Shown: positions 1-6,828, numbered from the stretch's first letter. The stretch is DNA of 7,706 bases from Cytophagales bacterium (GCA_025360235.1 JANYCO010000023.1:1-7706), one strand, 5' to 3'. Made by a program: numbers and translations. The notes: generated by a model from the sequence alone, not told the origin.

Positions 1-824
1 GCTACTATTTTATCGTAGACTTTTTCAAGAAGCCTTGGTACTGTAGTAAACATATGTGGCTTTACTTCTTTCAGATTATCTCCGATAGTATCCATACTTT
101 CAGCATAATAAATAGATACCCCAACGGCCATATAAAGATAACTTAGCATACGTTCATATATGTGACACAAAGGAAGAAAACTAAGCGCCCGATGTGTATT
201 ATTTACAGGCATAAGAGGGATGCATGCTTTATAATTACTCATAAGATTCGAATGTGTCATCATTACTCCTTTGGGAGTCCCAGTTGTTCCGGAAGTATAG
301 ATTAACGTAAGAATGTCATCTGACTTAACAGCAGCTTTAAGAGGTTCCAATATGGAAACATCTCCTTCTCCAGCGCTGGTAATTTCTTTCCAGTTTTTTG
401 TTCCTGGAATCTCAAAAAAAGAATAAATTTCTTTAACAGTAGGAGCTCCAGCAGCTGCGTTTTTAGCTTTTGCATAAAGGTCTGCATTTTCAACAAACAC
501 TATCTTAACTTCTGCATCATTGAAAATAAATTTATAATCTTCTTCTGTGACCGTAGGATAAATAGGCACAAGTACCGCTCCTAATTGTTGGACAGCCATA
601 TCAATCATATTCCATTCTGGTCGGTTGGGAGATATGATGGCTATTTTATCGTCCTTTTTTATTCCTGTTTTCAGAAGTCCTAAACTTATTTTGTTTACGA
701 TATCAATAACTTGCTGTGTACTATATTTTACCCACTTACCATTTACTTTGTTGGCAAGGCAATCTTCTTTAGGATTTCTCTCAAGCTGATAAGGTAAAAG
801 GTCAAATAATCTAGTTACTTCCAT
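1..824 (-). CDS. Long-chain acyl-CoA synthetase (AMP-forming), N-terminal part, truncated by window edge
   Basis: This is the N-terminal 274 codons of an AMP-binding (ANL superfamily) enzyme. Such enzymes activate long-chain fatty acids to acyl-AMP and then acyl-CoA, feeding beta-oxidation and lipid synthesis at the cytoplasmic side of the membrane. I translated the minus strand from the ATG at 824: it begins MEVTRLFDLLPYQLERNP and stays open to the left edge. The P-loop signature YTSGTTGTPKG lies at residues 176-186. It is followed by FLPLCHIYER (about 216-225), matching the LPLxHxxER motif of FadD/FAA-type ligases, and by TTVPRLLEKVYDK near the edge. The usual length is about 590-600 residues, so roughly half the protein is missing here, including the adenylate-forming core motifs and the C-terminal lid. 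The start is favoured by the conserved N-terminus and by a TAnnTTTG match 24-31 bases upstream. fadD is a possible symbol, but several paralogues usually exist in Bacteroidota, so none is assigned. Confidence in the family is high. Confidence 0.93.
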   Translation of the reverse strand, partial: MEVTRLFDLLPYQLERNPKEDCLANKVNGKWVKYSTQQVIDIVNKISLGLLKTGIKKDDKIAIISPNRPEWNMIDMAVQQLGAVLVPIYPTVTEEDYKFIFNDAEVKIVFVENADLYAKAKNAAAGAPTVKEIYSFFEIPGTKNWKEITSAGEGDVSILEPLKAAVKSDDILTLIYTSGTTGTPKGVMMTHSNLMSNYKACIPLMPVNNTHRALSFLPLCHIYERMLSYLYMAVGVSIYYAESMDTIGDNLKEVKPHMFTTVPRLLEKVYDKIV

Positions 825-847
825 GAAAATTATATAAAAGAGTTATA

Positions 848-855
848 CAAATTTA
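848..855 (-). promoter_or_regulatory. Candidate -7 box for the acyl-CoA synthetase gene
   Basis: The minus strand reads TAAATTTG, an exact match to the Bacteroidota -7 consensus TAnnTTTG. Transcription would start around 841, giving a leader of under 20 bases before the ATG at 824. The box overlaps the stop codon of the upstream lipoprotein gene. No clear TTTG -33 element is seen at the right distance (the region reads about TTTATCC), so this is a half-promoter match in AT-rich DNA. Confidence 0.35.
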
Positions 856-1740
856 TTTATATTTTATTGCAGGATAAAGGCCTCTTAAGCCCATATCCAC
901 AACAACATCTCCAGCTGCTGGTTCATACCAGCCATCACTGTTTAGATCCGTCCATTCAAAACTTTGATTGGTGGAGAGTGTAACCGTTACGATGATGTCA
1001 TTTGTTTCGTTTCCTGTTATAACAAGTTTACTTGGAAAAGATCCTGTCACTACGCAACTTCCCGCCGGAATAGGAGAAGTAGAGGCCAGAGGATTTGGAA
1101 CTGTAGTTGCTCCTGCCGGTGCTTGTCCGGTAGTGATTGTCCCCACCGATTCAAAACCCCAATATCCTTGAAGTTTATTCGCATTAACATTCACTGACAA
1201 ATTTTTAAGCTGGTAAGATTTGATATAGGTATTAAAACCAACAAAAGACGCCACTGTACCATCAAGATAATAATCTATTCCGGTACCAACATCTTTCCAT
1301 TTGTACTTTATTAAATAGTTCTGATACGCCAATGAAACTCTCAACCATTTGTATGTCCCCGGACTTACATCCTTAATTGGCACACTTAAAAATTCTTCCC
1401 CACCTCCCACTACTGTTGAATATTGAAAATCAATAGCATTGTTTCCACCCTTAGTAGTTTCTTTTGCCCTATACAATACAGGACCTGAACCTAAAGGAAC
1501 ATAATCGTCCGCTGCCAATTCTACATAGTGCGCACTTAACTTATTGAATAGTGGGCTCTGAGCAGAATGGCCTGCAGGTAATGAAGAAGCGAGTCCAAAA
1601 TTGTCTAGCCTTGCCAGAGTAGAATCAAATTTAAAGATAAAGATAAGTTTTGGTCCGTCAGGTGTTTTATCTTTTTTCTTGCCACAAGAAATCAAACCAA
1701 ATAGTCCGAATATCAATACTGCAAATAACAGGTTTTTCAT
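853..1740 (-). CDS. Lipoprotein of unknown function
   Basis: This 295-residue protein has a type II signal peptide: MKNLLFAVLIFGLFGLISC with lipobox L16-I-S-C19, followed by a lysine-rich GKKKDK stretch. It is therefore predicted to be lipidated and held in the cell envelope. The mature part is rich in beta-prone, aromatic, Gly and Ser/Thr residues, with few charged helices, suggesting a beta-sandwich or similar extracytoplasmic fold. I do not recognise a named domain. Near the C-terminus D265-x-N267-x-D269-G270 resembles the first half of an EF-hand or dockerin-type calcium loop, and Y272, E273 and D278 follow; this is suggestive only. It lies 28 bases upstream of the acyl-CoA synthetase gene on the same strand, so read-through is possible, but the synthetase also has its own candidate -7 box. 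The gene on the other side diverges. The start is set by the signal peptide. The protein is real but its function is unknown. Confidence 0.85.
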   Translation of the reverse strand: MKNLLFAVLIFGLFGLISCGKKKDKTPDGPKLIFIFKFDSTLARLDNFGLASSLPAGHSAQSPLFNKLSAHYVELAADDYVPLGSGPVLYRAKETTKGGNNAIDFQYSTVVGGGEEFLSVPIKDVSPGTYKWLRVSLAYQNYLIKYKWKDVGTGIDYYLDGTVASFVGFNTYIKSYQLKNLSVNVNANKLQGYWGFESVGTITTGQAPAGATTVPNPLASTSPIPAGSCVVTGSFPSKLVITGNETNDIIVTVTLSTNQSFEWTDLNSDGWYEPAAGDVVVDMGLRGLYPAIKYK

Positions 1741-1927
1741 AAATGTTTATTTATTCTATCAAAGTAACTAAAAAAAATTAATATTCTATAGTTTTATCTA
1801 CCTTCATGTAAATAATAAAAGGACATTCAAAGAATAACAAGGTGAAGATAAATAATTCATCTACAGACAATCTCCAGAATTCTTTTGTACATTTATGTCA
1901 ATAATTTAAACAAATAAACACAAACTT
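1741..1927. other. Divergent intergenic region between the two lipoprotein genes
   Basis: These 187 AT-rich bases must hold the promoters for the minus-strand lipoprotein and the plus-strand SPFH gene. The best plus-strand -7 candidate is TACATTTA at 1888-1895 (7 of 8 to TAnnTTTG), which would give a leader of about 26 bases. On the minus strand TACTTTG (1760-1766) is the same motif one base short. No convincing -33 partners, terminator hairpin, RNA gene or extra reading frame was seen. Confidence 0.4.
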
Positions 1928-2758
1928 ATGAAAAAATTAGCTCTGTTTATCCTTGCTATCGTAGTATTGCAAGGATGTATGATCGTCAGACCCGGGCAGA
2001 TCGGGTATATTCAGAAAAATGGAAAATTACTTCCTCGTCCTGAACTAGGTGGTACAAGATGGTTCAACCCATTCGTTTGCAAAATGGTAAAGATCAATAC
2101 CCGTACTGTAGAGCTATATAATGAATTGACTGTTCCAAGTAAAGAAGGTTTAAGTGTAAGAGCCGAGATAAGTTTACTTTATCATATTAAACCAGAATCA
2201 GCAAGAGACATTTATATTCGCTTTGGAAGTAATTACGAAGAAGTAATCATTTTAAGTAACCTTAGAGCAATCACCAGGGAGATCTGCGCACGATATGAGG
2301 CAAAAGAACTTTATGCTACAGAACGTGTGAAAATTGAAAAAGCCATTTTCGATCACCTGGTAGATCAACTTTCAAAATATGGTTTTGAAATGGATGCCGT
2401 TCTTTTGAGAGATATCTTCATGCCAGAACAATTAACGAGAGCCATTCAAAACAAACTTGAAGCCGAACAAGCTGCACTTACAATTGATTTCGTAATCTTG
2501 AAACAGAAAAAAGAAGCCGAATGGTCTGCACAAACAATGGATTATGTGATCCAGAAACAAAAGAAAGAAGCGGAAAGAATGATTATCGAAGCGGAAGCAA
2601 TAAAAAAATCACAGGCAATCATAAATGAATCTTTAACCAAAGATGCACTTCAATACCGTTACATTGACATGCTAAAAAGCTTAGGTAATTCAAACAACGC
2701 CAAAGTTATTTTAATGGATAAAAATTCACCAATTATTCTAAACTCTGAAACTAAATAA
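1928..2758 (+). CDS. SPFH/prohibitin (Band 7) family lipoprotein
   Basis: This 276-residue protein has an N-terminal lipoprotein signal (MKKLALFILAIVVLQGC, lipobox L14-Q-G-C17). An SPFH domain follows at about residues 22-180: it begins RPGQIGYIQKNGKL, contains a GTRWFNPF strand-turn, INTRTVEL and VRAEISLLYHI strands, and ends in the helical stretch LTRAIQNKLEAEQ. After it comes a charged coiled-coil region (about 175-235) of the kind that lets prohibitins and stomatins assemble into large membrane rings. Family members act as membrane scaffolds, often affecting proteases or lipid domains; the partner here cannot be told. Residues 182-199 and 200-217 form a tandem duplication (see separate entry). 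The gene stands alone: divergent from the upstream lipoprotein, convergent with the exporter downstream, and closed by a strong hairpin 20 bases after the stop. There is no Shine-Dalgarno sequence; the signal peptide fixes the start. Confidence 0.9.
   Translation: MKKLALFILAIVVLQGCMIVRPGQIGYIQKNGKLLPRPELGGTRWFNPFVCKMVKINTRTVELYNELTVPSKEGLSVRAEISLLYHIKPESARDIYIRFGSNYEEVIILSNLRAITREICARYEAKELYATERVKIEKAIFDHLVDQLSKYGFEMDAVLLRDIFMPEQLTRAIQNKLEAEQAALTIDFVILKQKKEAEWSAQTMDYVIQKQKKEAERMIIEAEAIKKSQAIINESLTKDALQYRYIDMLKSLGNSNNAKVILMDKNSPIILNSETK
2471..2578 (+). repeat. In-frame tandem duplication of 54 bases within the SPFH gene
   Basis: Two adjacent 54-base units, 2471-2524 and 2525-2578, encode AALTIDFVILKQKKEAEW and SAQTMDYVIQKQKKEAER. 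They match at 12 of 18 residues and 40 of 54 bases. Half of the nucleotide differences fall outside third codon positions, so this is an old, diverged duplication, not an assembly stutter. Prohibitin-like relatives normally carry a single AExAALxxxFVxxKxxxEAERxxIEAE segment here, so the extra unit lengthens the coiled coil by 18 residues. Confidence 0.8.
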
Positions 2759-2778
2759 ATTCTTATTTTAGAATTCTT

Positions 2779-2810
2779 AAAAAGGCTGAACATATTTGTT
2801 CAGCCTTTTT
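2779..2810. terminator. Bidirectional intrinsic terminator
   Basis: A perfect 14-base inverted repeat (AAAAAGGCTGAACA, 2779-2792, against TGTTCAGCCTTTTT, 2797-2810) surrounds a TATT loop. Its core is GC-containing, with an A run on one side and a T run on the other, so it works as an intrinsic terminator in both directions. It sits 20 bases after the SPFH stop codon and touches the stop codon of the convergent exporter gene (2810-2812), serving both. Confidence 0.9.
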
Positions 2811-3430
2811 TATAAAATAGAAATCAACTGATAACAGGCCAGCAGAACAAAGATACCTCCTATAATTTTATTTACTTTGTCATCATTAATGCTGAATTTT
2901 TCCCGATAATACGAGGCAGACTTTGCAATAATCAAAAGCAAAACAGAAGACCCAAGAATTATTCCCAAAATAAAAATATTCAACAACATGGAATTTTCTT
3001 TTATCCATCCCACACTAAGAAAATAAGTACCGTAAGCCAGCCAGAATGGGATTTGAAGAGGATTTAGGAATCCAATAGTTAACCCCTGAAGGAAATTATT
3101 CTGAGAACCAGAGATAAAACCAGATGGCTTCTCTTTTGGCTTAGAAACAAAATACAGCCCTCCCAATGCTACAAATATCGGAATAGAAGCGAGCCTAATA
3201 TAAAATTCCAATTTTGGAATTGCCAATAAAAAAGCTGAGAAATGAATAGCAATAAAGCTGTAAAAAAACTCTGCTATGGTAGCTCCGATTATAAACCGAA
3301 AAGCCGCAACACTATTTTCCGTTATACTAATCCTAATGACAGCCAAATTGATAGAACCAAATGGAATAGAGCCCACAAAACTGGTTATGAAGCCTAATGC
3401 AAAATGAATAATAATATCAATCATATTCAT
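2810..3430 (-). CDS. LysE/RhtB-family transporter (amino-acid exporter-like)
   Basis: This 206-residue integral membrane protein has about six hydrophobic segments, at roughly 3-24, 41-70, 76-96, 115-140, 147-170 and 187-205. Its length and topology are those of the LysE superfamily, which exports amino acids and related small molecules from the cytoplasm. The family signature near the end of helix 1 appears as G20-S-I-P-F-G25 (usually GxxPGP), and a second landmark is GFLNPLQIPFW (120-130), matching the NPxxxxFW motif. The substrate cannot be read from the sequence. A second in-frame ATG lies two codons on (3424). The gene begins only 7 bases after the stop of the upstream ATP-grasp gene, so the two are very probably co-transcribed and perhaps translationally coupled. 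It ends on the shared terminator. Confidence 0.87.
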   Translation of the reverse strand: MNMIDIIIHFALGFITSFVGSIPFGSINLAVIRISITENSVAAFRFIIGATIAEFFYSFIAIHFSAFLLAIPKLEFYIRLASIPIFVALGGLYFVSKPKEKPSGFISGSQNNFLQGLTIGFLNPLQIPFWLAYGTYFLSVGWIKENSMLLNIFILGIILGSSVLLLIIAKSASYYREKFSINDDKVNKIIGGIFVLLACYQLISIL

Positions 3431-3437
3431 GACGATT

Positions 3438-4460
3438 CTATTGTTGTTTAATTTTCTTGTACCCTGCTCTTGCGTCTTTAAAACTCATATACGGAATCCC
3501 TCTTTTATGATTCTCAATGCTGATCTGATACAACACTTTCCAGTGAAAAAACAATTCTTTCCACGCATCAAATATAGAAGCTCCAGGATGATAAATATGT
3601 GCAGGTTCAGAACCTGCACCGTTAAGTTCCAAAATCTTAATATTCTTACCCTCTTTTAACGCTTCTATTGATTTACAACGAAGATCATACCTGCCAAAAT
3701 AAAACCCTGGTATTTGATTACTTATTGAATCAAATACTTTTATTAATTCGGAATCAATAATGTCATTCGCATTAAGAAAAGTTGTCCCTCTGCAATGATT
3801 GCCTATAGGTTCTAAGACTATCGTTTCGTTTTTGTCAGGAACAACATCAAAGTTTAATTTTGAATTTAACCTCTTAAATTGAAATCCAGCTCTAGGGTAC
3901 TTTGTCATTAGCTCTCCAATAGAAGATTGCCCATTCCCCGTCACTTTTAAAAATTCTTTTTGCACAACCGATGAAATAGTTCCACTTTTTTTATCGGGAA
4001 AACGATAGTAGAATATTCCCAATTCAATTTCAAAATCAACATATTCCTGAATCAACAAATCATTTTTGTTGGAATCTAAATAGTGTTTCAATTCCTTTTC
4101 ATTATCTATTTTCTCTACAGCAGTACCCCGTTCTCCCACGTCAGGCTTCGCGATCAGAGGATAAGAAATGTTACTTCCATATACACTCTCTAAAATTTCA
4201 GTGAAAGAAGTTCCTTTCGGGAAAAATAATGTAACCGCTTTTACCTCTTGTGGAATATTTTTTAAGATATCAAATTTTGATTCCCCCATCATCCCACCAG
4301 TTTCAATCGATGGATTAGAAGCACTAAAAAAGAAAAAGGACCTTGCCTTTAATGAAAGCCAAAAATAATAAAGGACCACAGGAAAGTAAACTACTTCGAA
4401 AGGCCAATACTCCCAATGGGTTATTTTAGTTACTGCTAATTTTATTCTGGAAGGCTTCAT
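3438..4460 (-). CDS. ATP-grasp ligase-like protein (D-Ala-D-Ala ligase/cyanophycin synthetase-like fold)
   Basis: This 340-residue protein has ATP-grasp features: the ATP-binding lysine in PLIAKPDVGERG (K105), the hinge QEYVDFEIELG (about 138-148), and VTGNGQSSIGEL (173-184), which resembles the VxGDGxxTIxEL motif of cyanophycin synthetase and similar ligases. FGRYDLRC (255-262) and LELNGAGSEP (277-286) follow, supplying the likely metal ligands D259, E278 and N280. Such enzymes join a carboxylate, via an acyl-phosphate, to an amine or thiol nucleophile. The N-terminal 60 residues are unusual: THWEYWPFEVVYFPVVLYY plus a run of four or more Phe form a hydrophobic stretch (about 20-46) that may associate with membrane, before NPSIETGGMMGESK. 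The substrates are unknown. It is the first gene of a likely two-gene unit with the LysE-type exporter, which suggests the product, or an amino acid it acts on, is exported. It is too divergent to call ddl. Confidence 0.85.
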   Translation of the reverse strand: MKPSRIKLAVTKITHWEYWPFEVVYFPVVLYYFWLSLKARSFFFFSASNPSIETGGMMGESKFDILKNIPQEVKAVTLFFPKGTSFTEILESVYGSNISYPLIAKPDVGERGTAVEKIDNEKELKHYLDSNKNDLLIQEYVDFEIELGIFYYRFPDKKSGTISSVVQKEFLKVTGNGQSSIGELMTKYPRAGFQFKRLNSKLNFDVVPDKNETIVLEPIGNHCRGTTFLNANDIIDSELIKVFDSISNQIPGFYFGRYDLRCKSIEALKEGKNIKILELNGAGSEPAHIYHPGASIFDAWKELFFHWKVLYQISIENHKRGIPYMSFKDARAGYKKIKQQ

Positions 4461-4465
4461 GTTTT

Positions 4466-4601
4466 AATTACGAATTTCAAATTACGAATTACGTTATTGA
4501 TGTGAAATTTAAGATTCCCCAAATTATCAGTTACCAAAGAGAAATTGTGTCACCTTGCCGACACAAAGCCTTTCGTAATTTTTAATTCGTAATTCGTAAT
4601 T
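4466..4601. repeat. Paired inverted arrays of an AATTACG heptamer
   Basis: Positions 4466-4493 read as four heptamers (AATTACG, AATTTCA, AATTACG, AATTACG). Positions 4574-4601, read on the minus strand, give AATTACG, AATTACG, AATTAAA, AATTACG. The two 28-base arms are inverted and match at 24 of 28 positions across an 80-base centre, so the region can fold into one long stem. The array nearly fills the gap between the methyltransferase stop and the ATP-grasp start. Similar low-complexity AATTACG strings occur between genes in many Bacteroidota as far as I recall; I cannot verify copy number here. Confidence 0.8.
4541..4574. repeat. Hairpin inside the heptamer-repeat element
   Basis: TTGTGTC (4545-4551) and GACACAA (4560-4566) form a perfect 7-base stem around an 8-base loop. 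After a one-sided 4-base bulge the stem continues with GAAA (4541-4544) pairing TTTC (4571-4574), which abuts the right heptamer array. There is no adjacent T run, so it is not a standard terminator; it could be an RNA structure in the ATP-grasp leader, an operator, or the core of the repeat element. Confidence 0.5.
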
Positions 4602-4604
4602 GAC

Positions 4605-5783
4605 TTATTCCACCCACAAAACAAGCCCTTTCAAGTATTCACCCTCTGGATGATACAGATTGACAGGATGATCTGCGGGTTGGTGCAACTGATGGATGAT
4701 CCTGACGTTTCTTCCTACATCTGCAGCAGCTCCAAAAATAATTTTCTGAAAGAGGTCTTTTGAAATATTCTGCGAACAGGAAAATGTAAACAACATTCCT
4801 CCTGGTTTTATTTTTTTGAAAGCACGCATGTTGATTTGCTTATAGCCTCTTGCAGCATTGTCTACTGCACGAGCGTTCTTTGCAAATGCAGGAGGATCCA
4901 GAACTATGATGTCGTACTCATTTTCAGGCATGTCTTTCAGATAGTCAAAACAATCTACGGCAACACCTTTGTGGATGGCATCAGGAAAATTTAAACGAAC
5001 ATTCTCTTCTGTTAATTTTACTGCTTCTGAAGAAATGTCAACAGAGTCTACTTCAGTTGCACCACCCGACAAAGCGAAAACACTAAATCCTCCTGTATAA
5101 CAAAACGTATTCAAAACCTTTTTATCTTTAGAATACGACTTCAATAAATTTCTATTTTCTCTCTGATCTATAAAAAAACCCGTTTTTTGTCCGTCAGCAA
5201 AATCTACTTTAAATTTTAGATCATTTTCTATTACCTCTACTTTCCCTTCGCCTGATCCGGCAAGCCATCCTGAAGTACTGCTTATTTCTTCAATATTCTG
5301 AGAACTTGCTTTTGTTTTGAGGTATAAATTTTCAAATCCATTTCTCCTAAAGGCTTCTATAATAAGGTCCTTTCTCTGTTCGATTCCGCGTACTAATATT
5401 TGTAATACTACTACATCTGCATAAACATCAGCGATAATGCCAGGCAAAAAATCGCCCTCTGCGTGAAGTAAGCGGTAAGCATTGGTGCCTCCAGGAAGAA
5501 TAGCTTTCCTAAGTGCAAGCGCATGTTTAATTTTATCCGCCCAGTAATCCGACTTTTCAAATTCAGAAGCTTTTTTCTGCCAATCAAACATCCTGCAACT
5601 AATCTGGCTTTTCTCAGAATAGAACCCATAGCCAAGGATCTCATTACCATGACTGCGTACTTCTACGATATCTCCCTCGTTTGCTTTGGGTTTCCGCTCC
5701 AGTCCGCCAGAAAAAATCCATGGGTGTTTGAGCAGAATAGAACGCTCTCGCTTCAGTTTTAGTTGTAGTATCGGGTAATCCAT
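4605..5783 (-). CDS. rlmI: Class I SAM-dependent 23S rRNA (cytosine-C5) methyltransferase, RlmI-like
   Basis: This 392-residue protein is essentially the length of E. coli RlmI (396), which methylates C1962 of 23S rRNA. The order is an N-terminal PUA domain (about 1-75: LKLKRERSILLKHPWIFSGG, then EGDIVEV and GYGFYSEKS), a linking RlmI-type domain (about 80-190), and a Rossmann methyltransferase domain. GQKTGFFIDQRENR (198-211) is the family signature. VLNTFCYTGGFS (223-234) is the SAM-binding motif I, VDSVDISSEA (245-254) motif II, and LDPPAF (295-300) motif IV. TFSCSQ (333-338) holds C336 as the likely catalytic cysteine. All key residues are present. The protein acts on the large subunit in the cytosol. 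The gene is divergent from trpD across 52 bases. An RlmI-like paralogue acting on another cytosine is possible, but the overall match is strong. Confidence 0.92.
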   Translation of the reverse strand: MDYPILQLKLKRERSILLKHPWIFSGGLERKPKANEGDIVEVRSHGNEILGYGFYSEKSQISCRMFDWQKKASEFEKSDYWADKIKHALALRKAILPGGTNAYRLLHAEGDFLPGIIADVYADVVVLQILVRGIEQRKDLIIEAFRRNGFENLYLKTKASSQNIEEISSTSGWLAGSGEGKVEVIENDLKFKVDFADGQKTGFFIDQRENRNLLKSYSKDKKVLNTFCYTGGFSVFALSGGATEVDSVDISSEAVKLTEENVRLNFPDAIHKGVAVDCFDYLKDMPENEYDIIVLDPPAFAKNARAVDNAARGYKQINMRAFKKIKPGGMLFTFSCSQNISKDLFQKIIFGAAADVGRNVRIIHQLHQPADHPVNLYHPEGEYLKGLVLWVE

Positions 5784-5800
5784 TTTCTTATTAAAGTTAG

Positions 5801-5808
5801 CAAAAATA
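5801..5808 (-). promoter_or_regulatory. Candidate -7 box for the rlmI-like gene
   Basis: The minus strand reads TATTTTTG, an exact TAnnTTTG match, 18-25 bases upstream of the ATG at 5783. Transcription would start near 5794, giving a very short leader of about 10 bases, consistent with the lack of a Shine-Dalgarno sequence. No TTG is found 19 bases further upstream. Confidence 0.4.
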
Positions 5809-5813
5809 GTAAG

Positions 5814-5821
5814 TCTTTTTG
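5814..5821 (+). promoter_or_regulatory. Candidate -7 box for trpD
   Basis: TCTTTTTG matches TAnnTTTG at all fixed positions but one and lies 15-22 bases before the trpD start. It overlaps the same 52-base spacer as the opposing rlmI box, so the two promoters would be back to back. No leader peptide or attenuator fits between this site and the ATG, so trpD would not be controlled by classic trp attenuation here. Confidence 0.25.
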
Positions 5822-5835
5822 TAAATTGCCCTCCT

Positions 5836-6822
5836 ATGAAGCAAATATTATCTTATCTACTGGAACATAAGACACTTTCAAAAGAAGAAGCAAAATCAAC
5901 TTTACTTAGAATTGGGAGAGGCGAAGTCAACAACAGCCAGATTGCAGCGTTTATGTCGGTTTACCTGATGCGCAGTATTTCTGTTCAGGAACTTGAAGGG
6001 TTCCGTGACAGTATGCTCGAACTTTGTCTGTCCATAGACATGAAAGCGTTCGATCCTATTGATCTCTGCGGAACGGGTGGTGATGGGAAAGATACATTTA
6101 ATGTATCCACCTGCGCTTCTTTTGTAGTGGCAGGATCTGGGCTTAAGGTAGCTAAACATGGGAATTATGGCGTGTCCTCTGCTGTTGGTTCCTCTACTGT
6201 AATGGAGCATTTTGGTTACAAATTTACAAACGATAAAGATACCCTTCTTAAACAAATGGATGAGTGCGGGATTTGTTTCATGCATGCTCCCTTGTTTCAT
6301 CCTGCTATGAAAAATGTAGGGCCTATCCGTAAAGAATTGGGCTTGAAAACTTTTTTTAATATGCTTGGCCCTATGATCAATCCGGCTTTCCCTCAGAAAC
6401 AAATGGTAGGAGTATTCAGTCTTGAGCTAGCAAGACTCTATGGCTATTTGTACCAGCAAACAAAAAAAGATTTTATGATCGTACATTCTCTTGATGGGTA
6501 TGACGAGATCTCATTGACTGGTGCTTTCAAAATGATTACCAATAAAAAAGAACAGGTGATAGAGCCTGAAACAATTGGTTTTAAACGTTATCATCAGGAA
6601 GAATTATCGGGTGGTGCTACGTTGGAAGATTCTGCAAAAATTTTTACAAACGTATTAGAAAACAAAGCAACAGAAGCGCAGAAGGAAGTTGTGCTTGCCA
6701 ATGCTGGCATGGGAATTTGGTGTGCTAAACCACAATTGACGGCAGAAGCTGCTATAGCTGAAGCAAGGGAGTCCCTAGAGTCTGGGAAAGCATTTAAAGT
6801 ATTTAAGAAGCTGATTGCATAA
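5836..6822 (+). CDS. trpD: Anthranilate phosphoribosyltransferase
   Basis: This 328-residue enzyme transfers phosphoribose from PRPP to anthranilate, the second step committed to tryptophan, in the cytosol. The length is typical (about 330-345). An N-terminal helical domain (1-70) precedes the PRPP site. Signature residues are DLCGTGGDGKDTFNVST (76-92), with the GTGGDG loop at 79-84, KHGNYGVSSAVGSS (107-120), and the anthranilate-site segment PIRKELGLKTFFNMLGPMINP (R165 conserved, at 163-183). D223-E224 in the DEIS stretch are the metal-binding pair. All are intact. KHGNYGVSSAVG replaces the KHGNRxxSSxxG common in Proteobacteria, which I believe is normal for Bacteroidota. No trpE, trpG or trpC is adjacent: rlmI diverges upstream and a palindrome plus a nuclease-like gene follow, so trpD looks detached from a trp operon. 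Confidence 0.95.
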   Translation: MKQILSYLLEHKTLSKEEAKSTLLRIGRGEVNNSQIAAFMSVYLMRSISVQELEGFRDSMLELCLSIDMKAFDPIDLCGTGGDGKDTFNVSTCASFVVAGSGLKVAKHGNYGVSSAVGSSTVMEHFGYKFTNDKDTLLKQMDECGICFMHAPLFHPAMKNVGPIRKELGLKTFFNMLGPMINPAFPQKQMVGVFSLELARLYGYLYQQTKKDFMIVHSLDGYDEISLTGAFKMITNKKEQVIEPETIGFKRYHQEELSGGATLEDSAKIFTNVLENKATEAQKEVVLANAGMGIWCAKPQLTAEAAIAEARESLESGKAFKVFKKLIA

Positions 6823-6828
6823 ACGATT

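Noticed and set aside
302..496. A 64-codon minus-strand open frame inside the acyl-CoA synthetase gene
   Set aside because: The real reading frame on the same strand encodes the AMP-binding protein with its P-loop motif across this stretch; the small frame is an out-of-phase by-product.
964..1197. Two overlapping plus-strand open frames (77 and 67 codons) opposite the lipoprotein gene
   Set aside because: Both are antisense to a gene with a clear signal peptide, show biased composition and have no own promoter or relatives that I recognise.
4321..4360. A-rich run that could signal a frameshift in the ATP-grasp gene
   Set aside because: The run encodes the Phe-rich SFFFFSA stretch and the frame continues uninterrupted on both sides into recognisable sequence, so no frameshift is needed.
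5411..5762. Short open frames on both strands (79 codons each) overlapping the rlmI-like gene
   Set aside because: The RlmI-type protein is complete and conserved through this region, including its PUA domain; these frames are its shadows.
5902..6402. A 166-codon open frame on the minus strand, antisense to trpD
   Set aside because: It lies entirely within a strongly conserved trpD, its protein is rich in Arg, His, Lys and Ser without any recognisable motif, and it has no upstream signal. It is a shadow frame.
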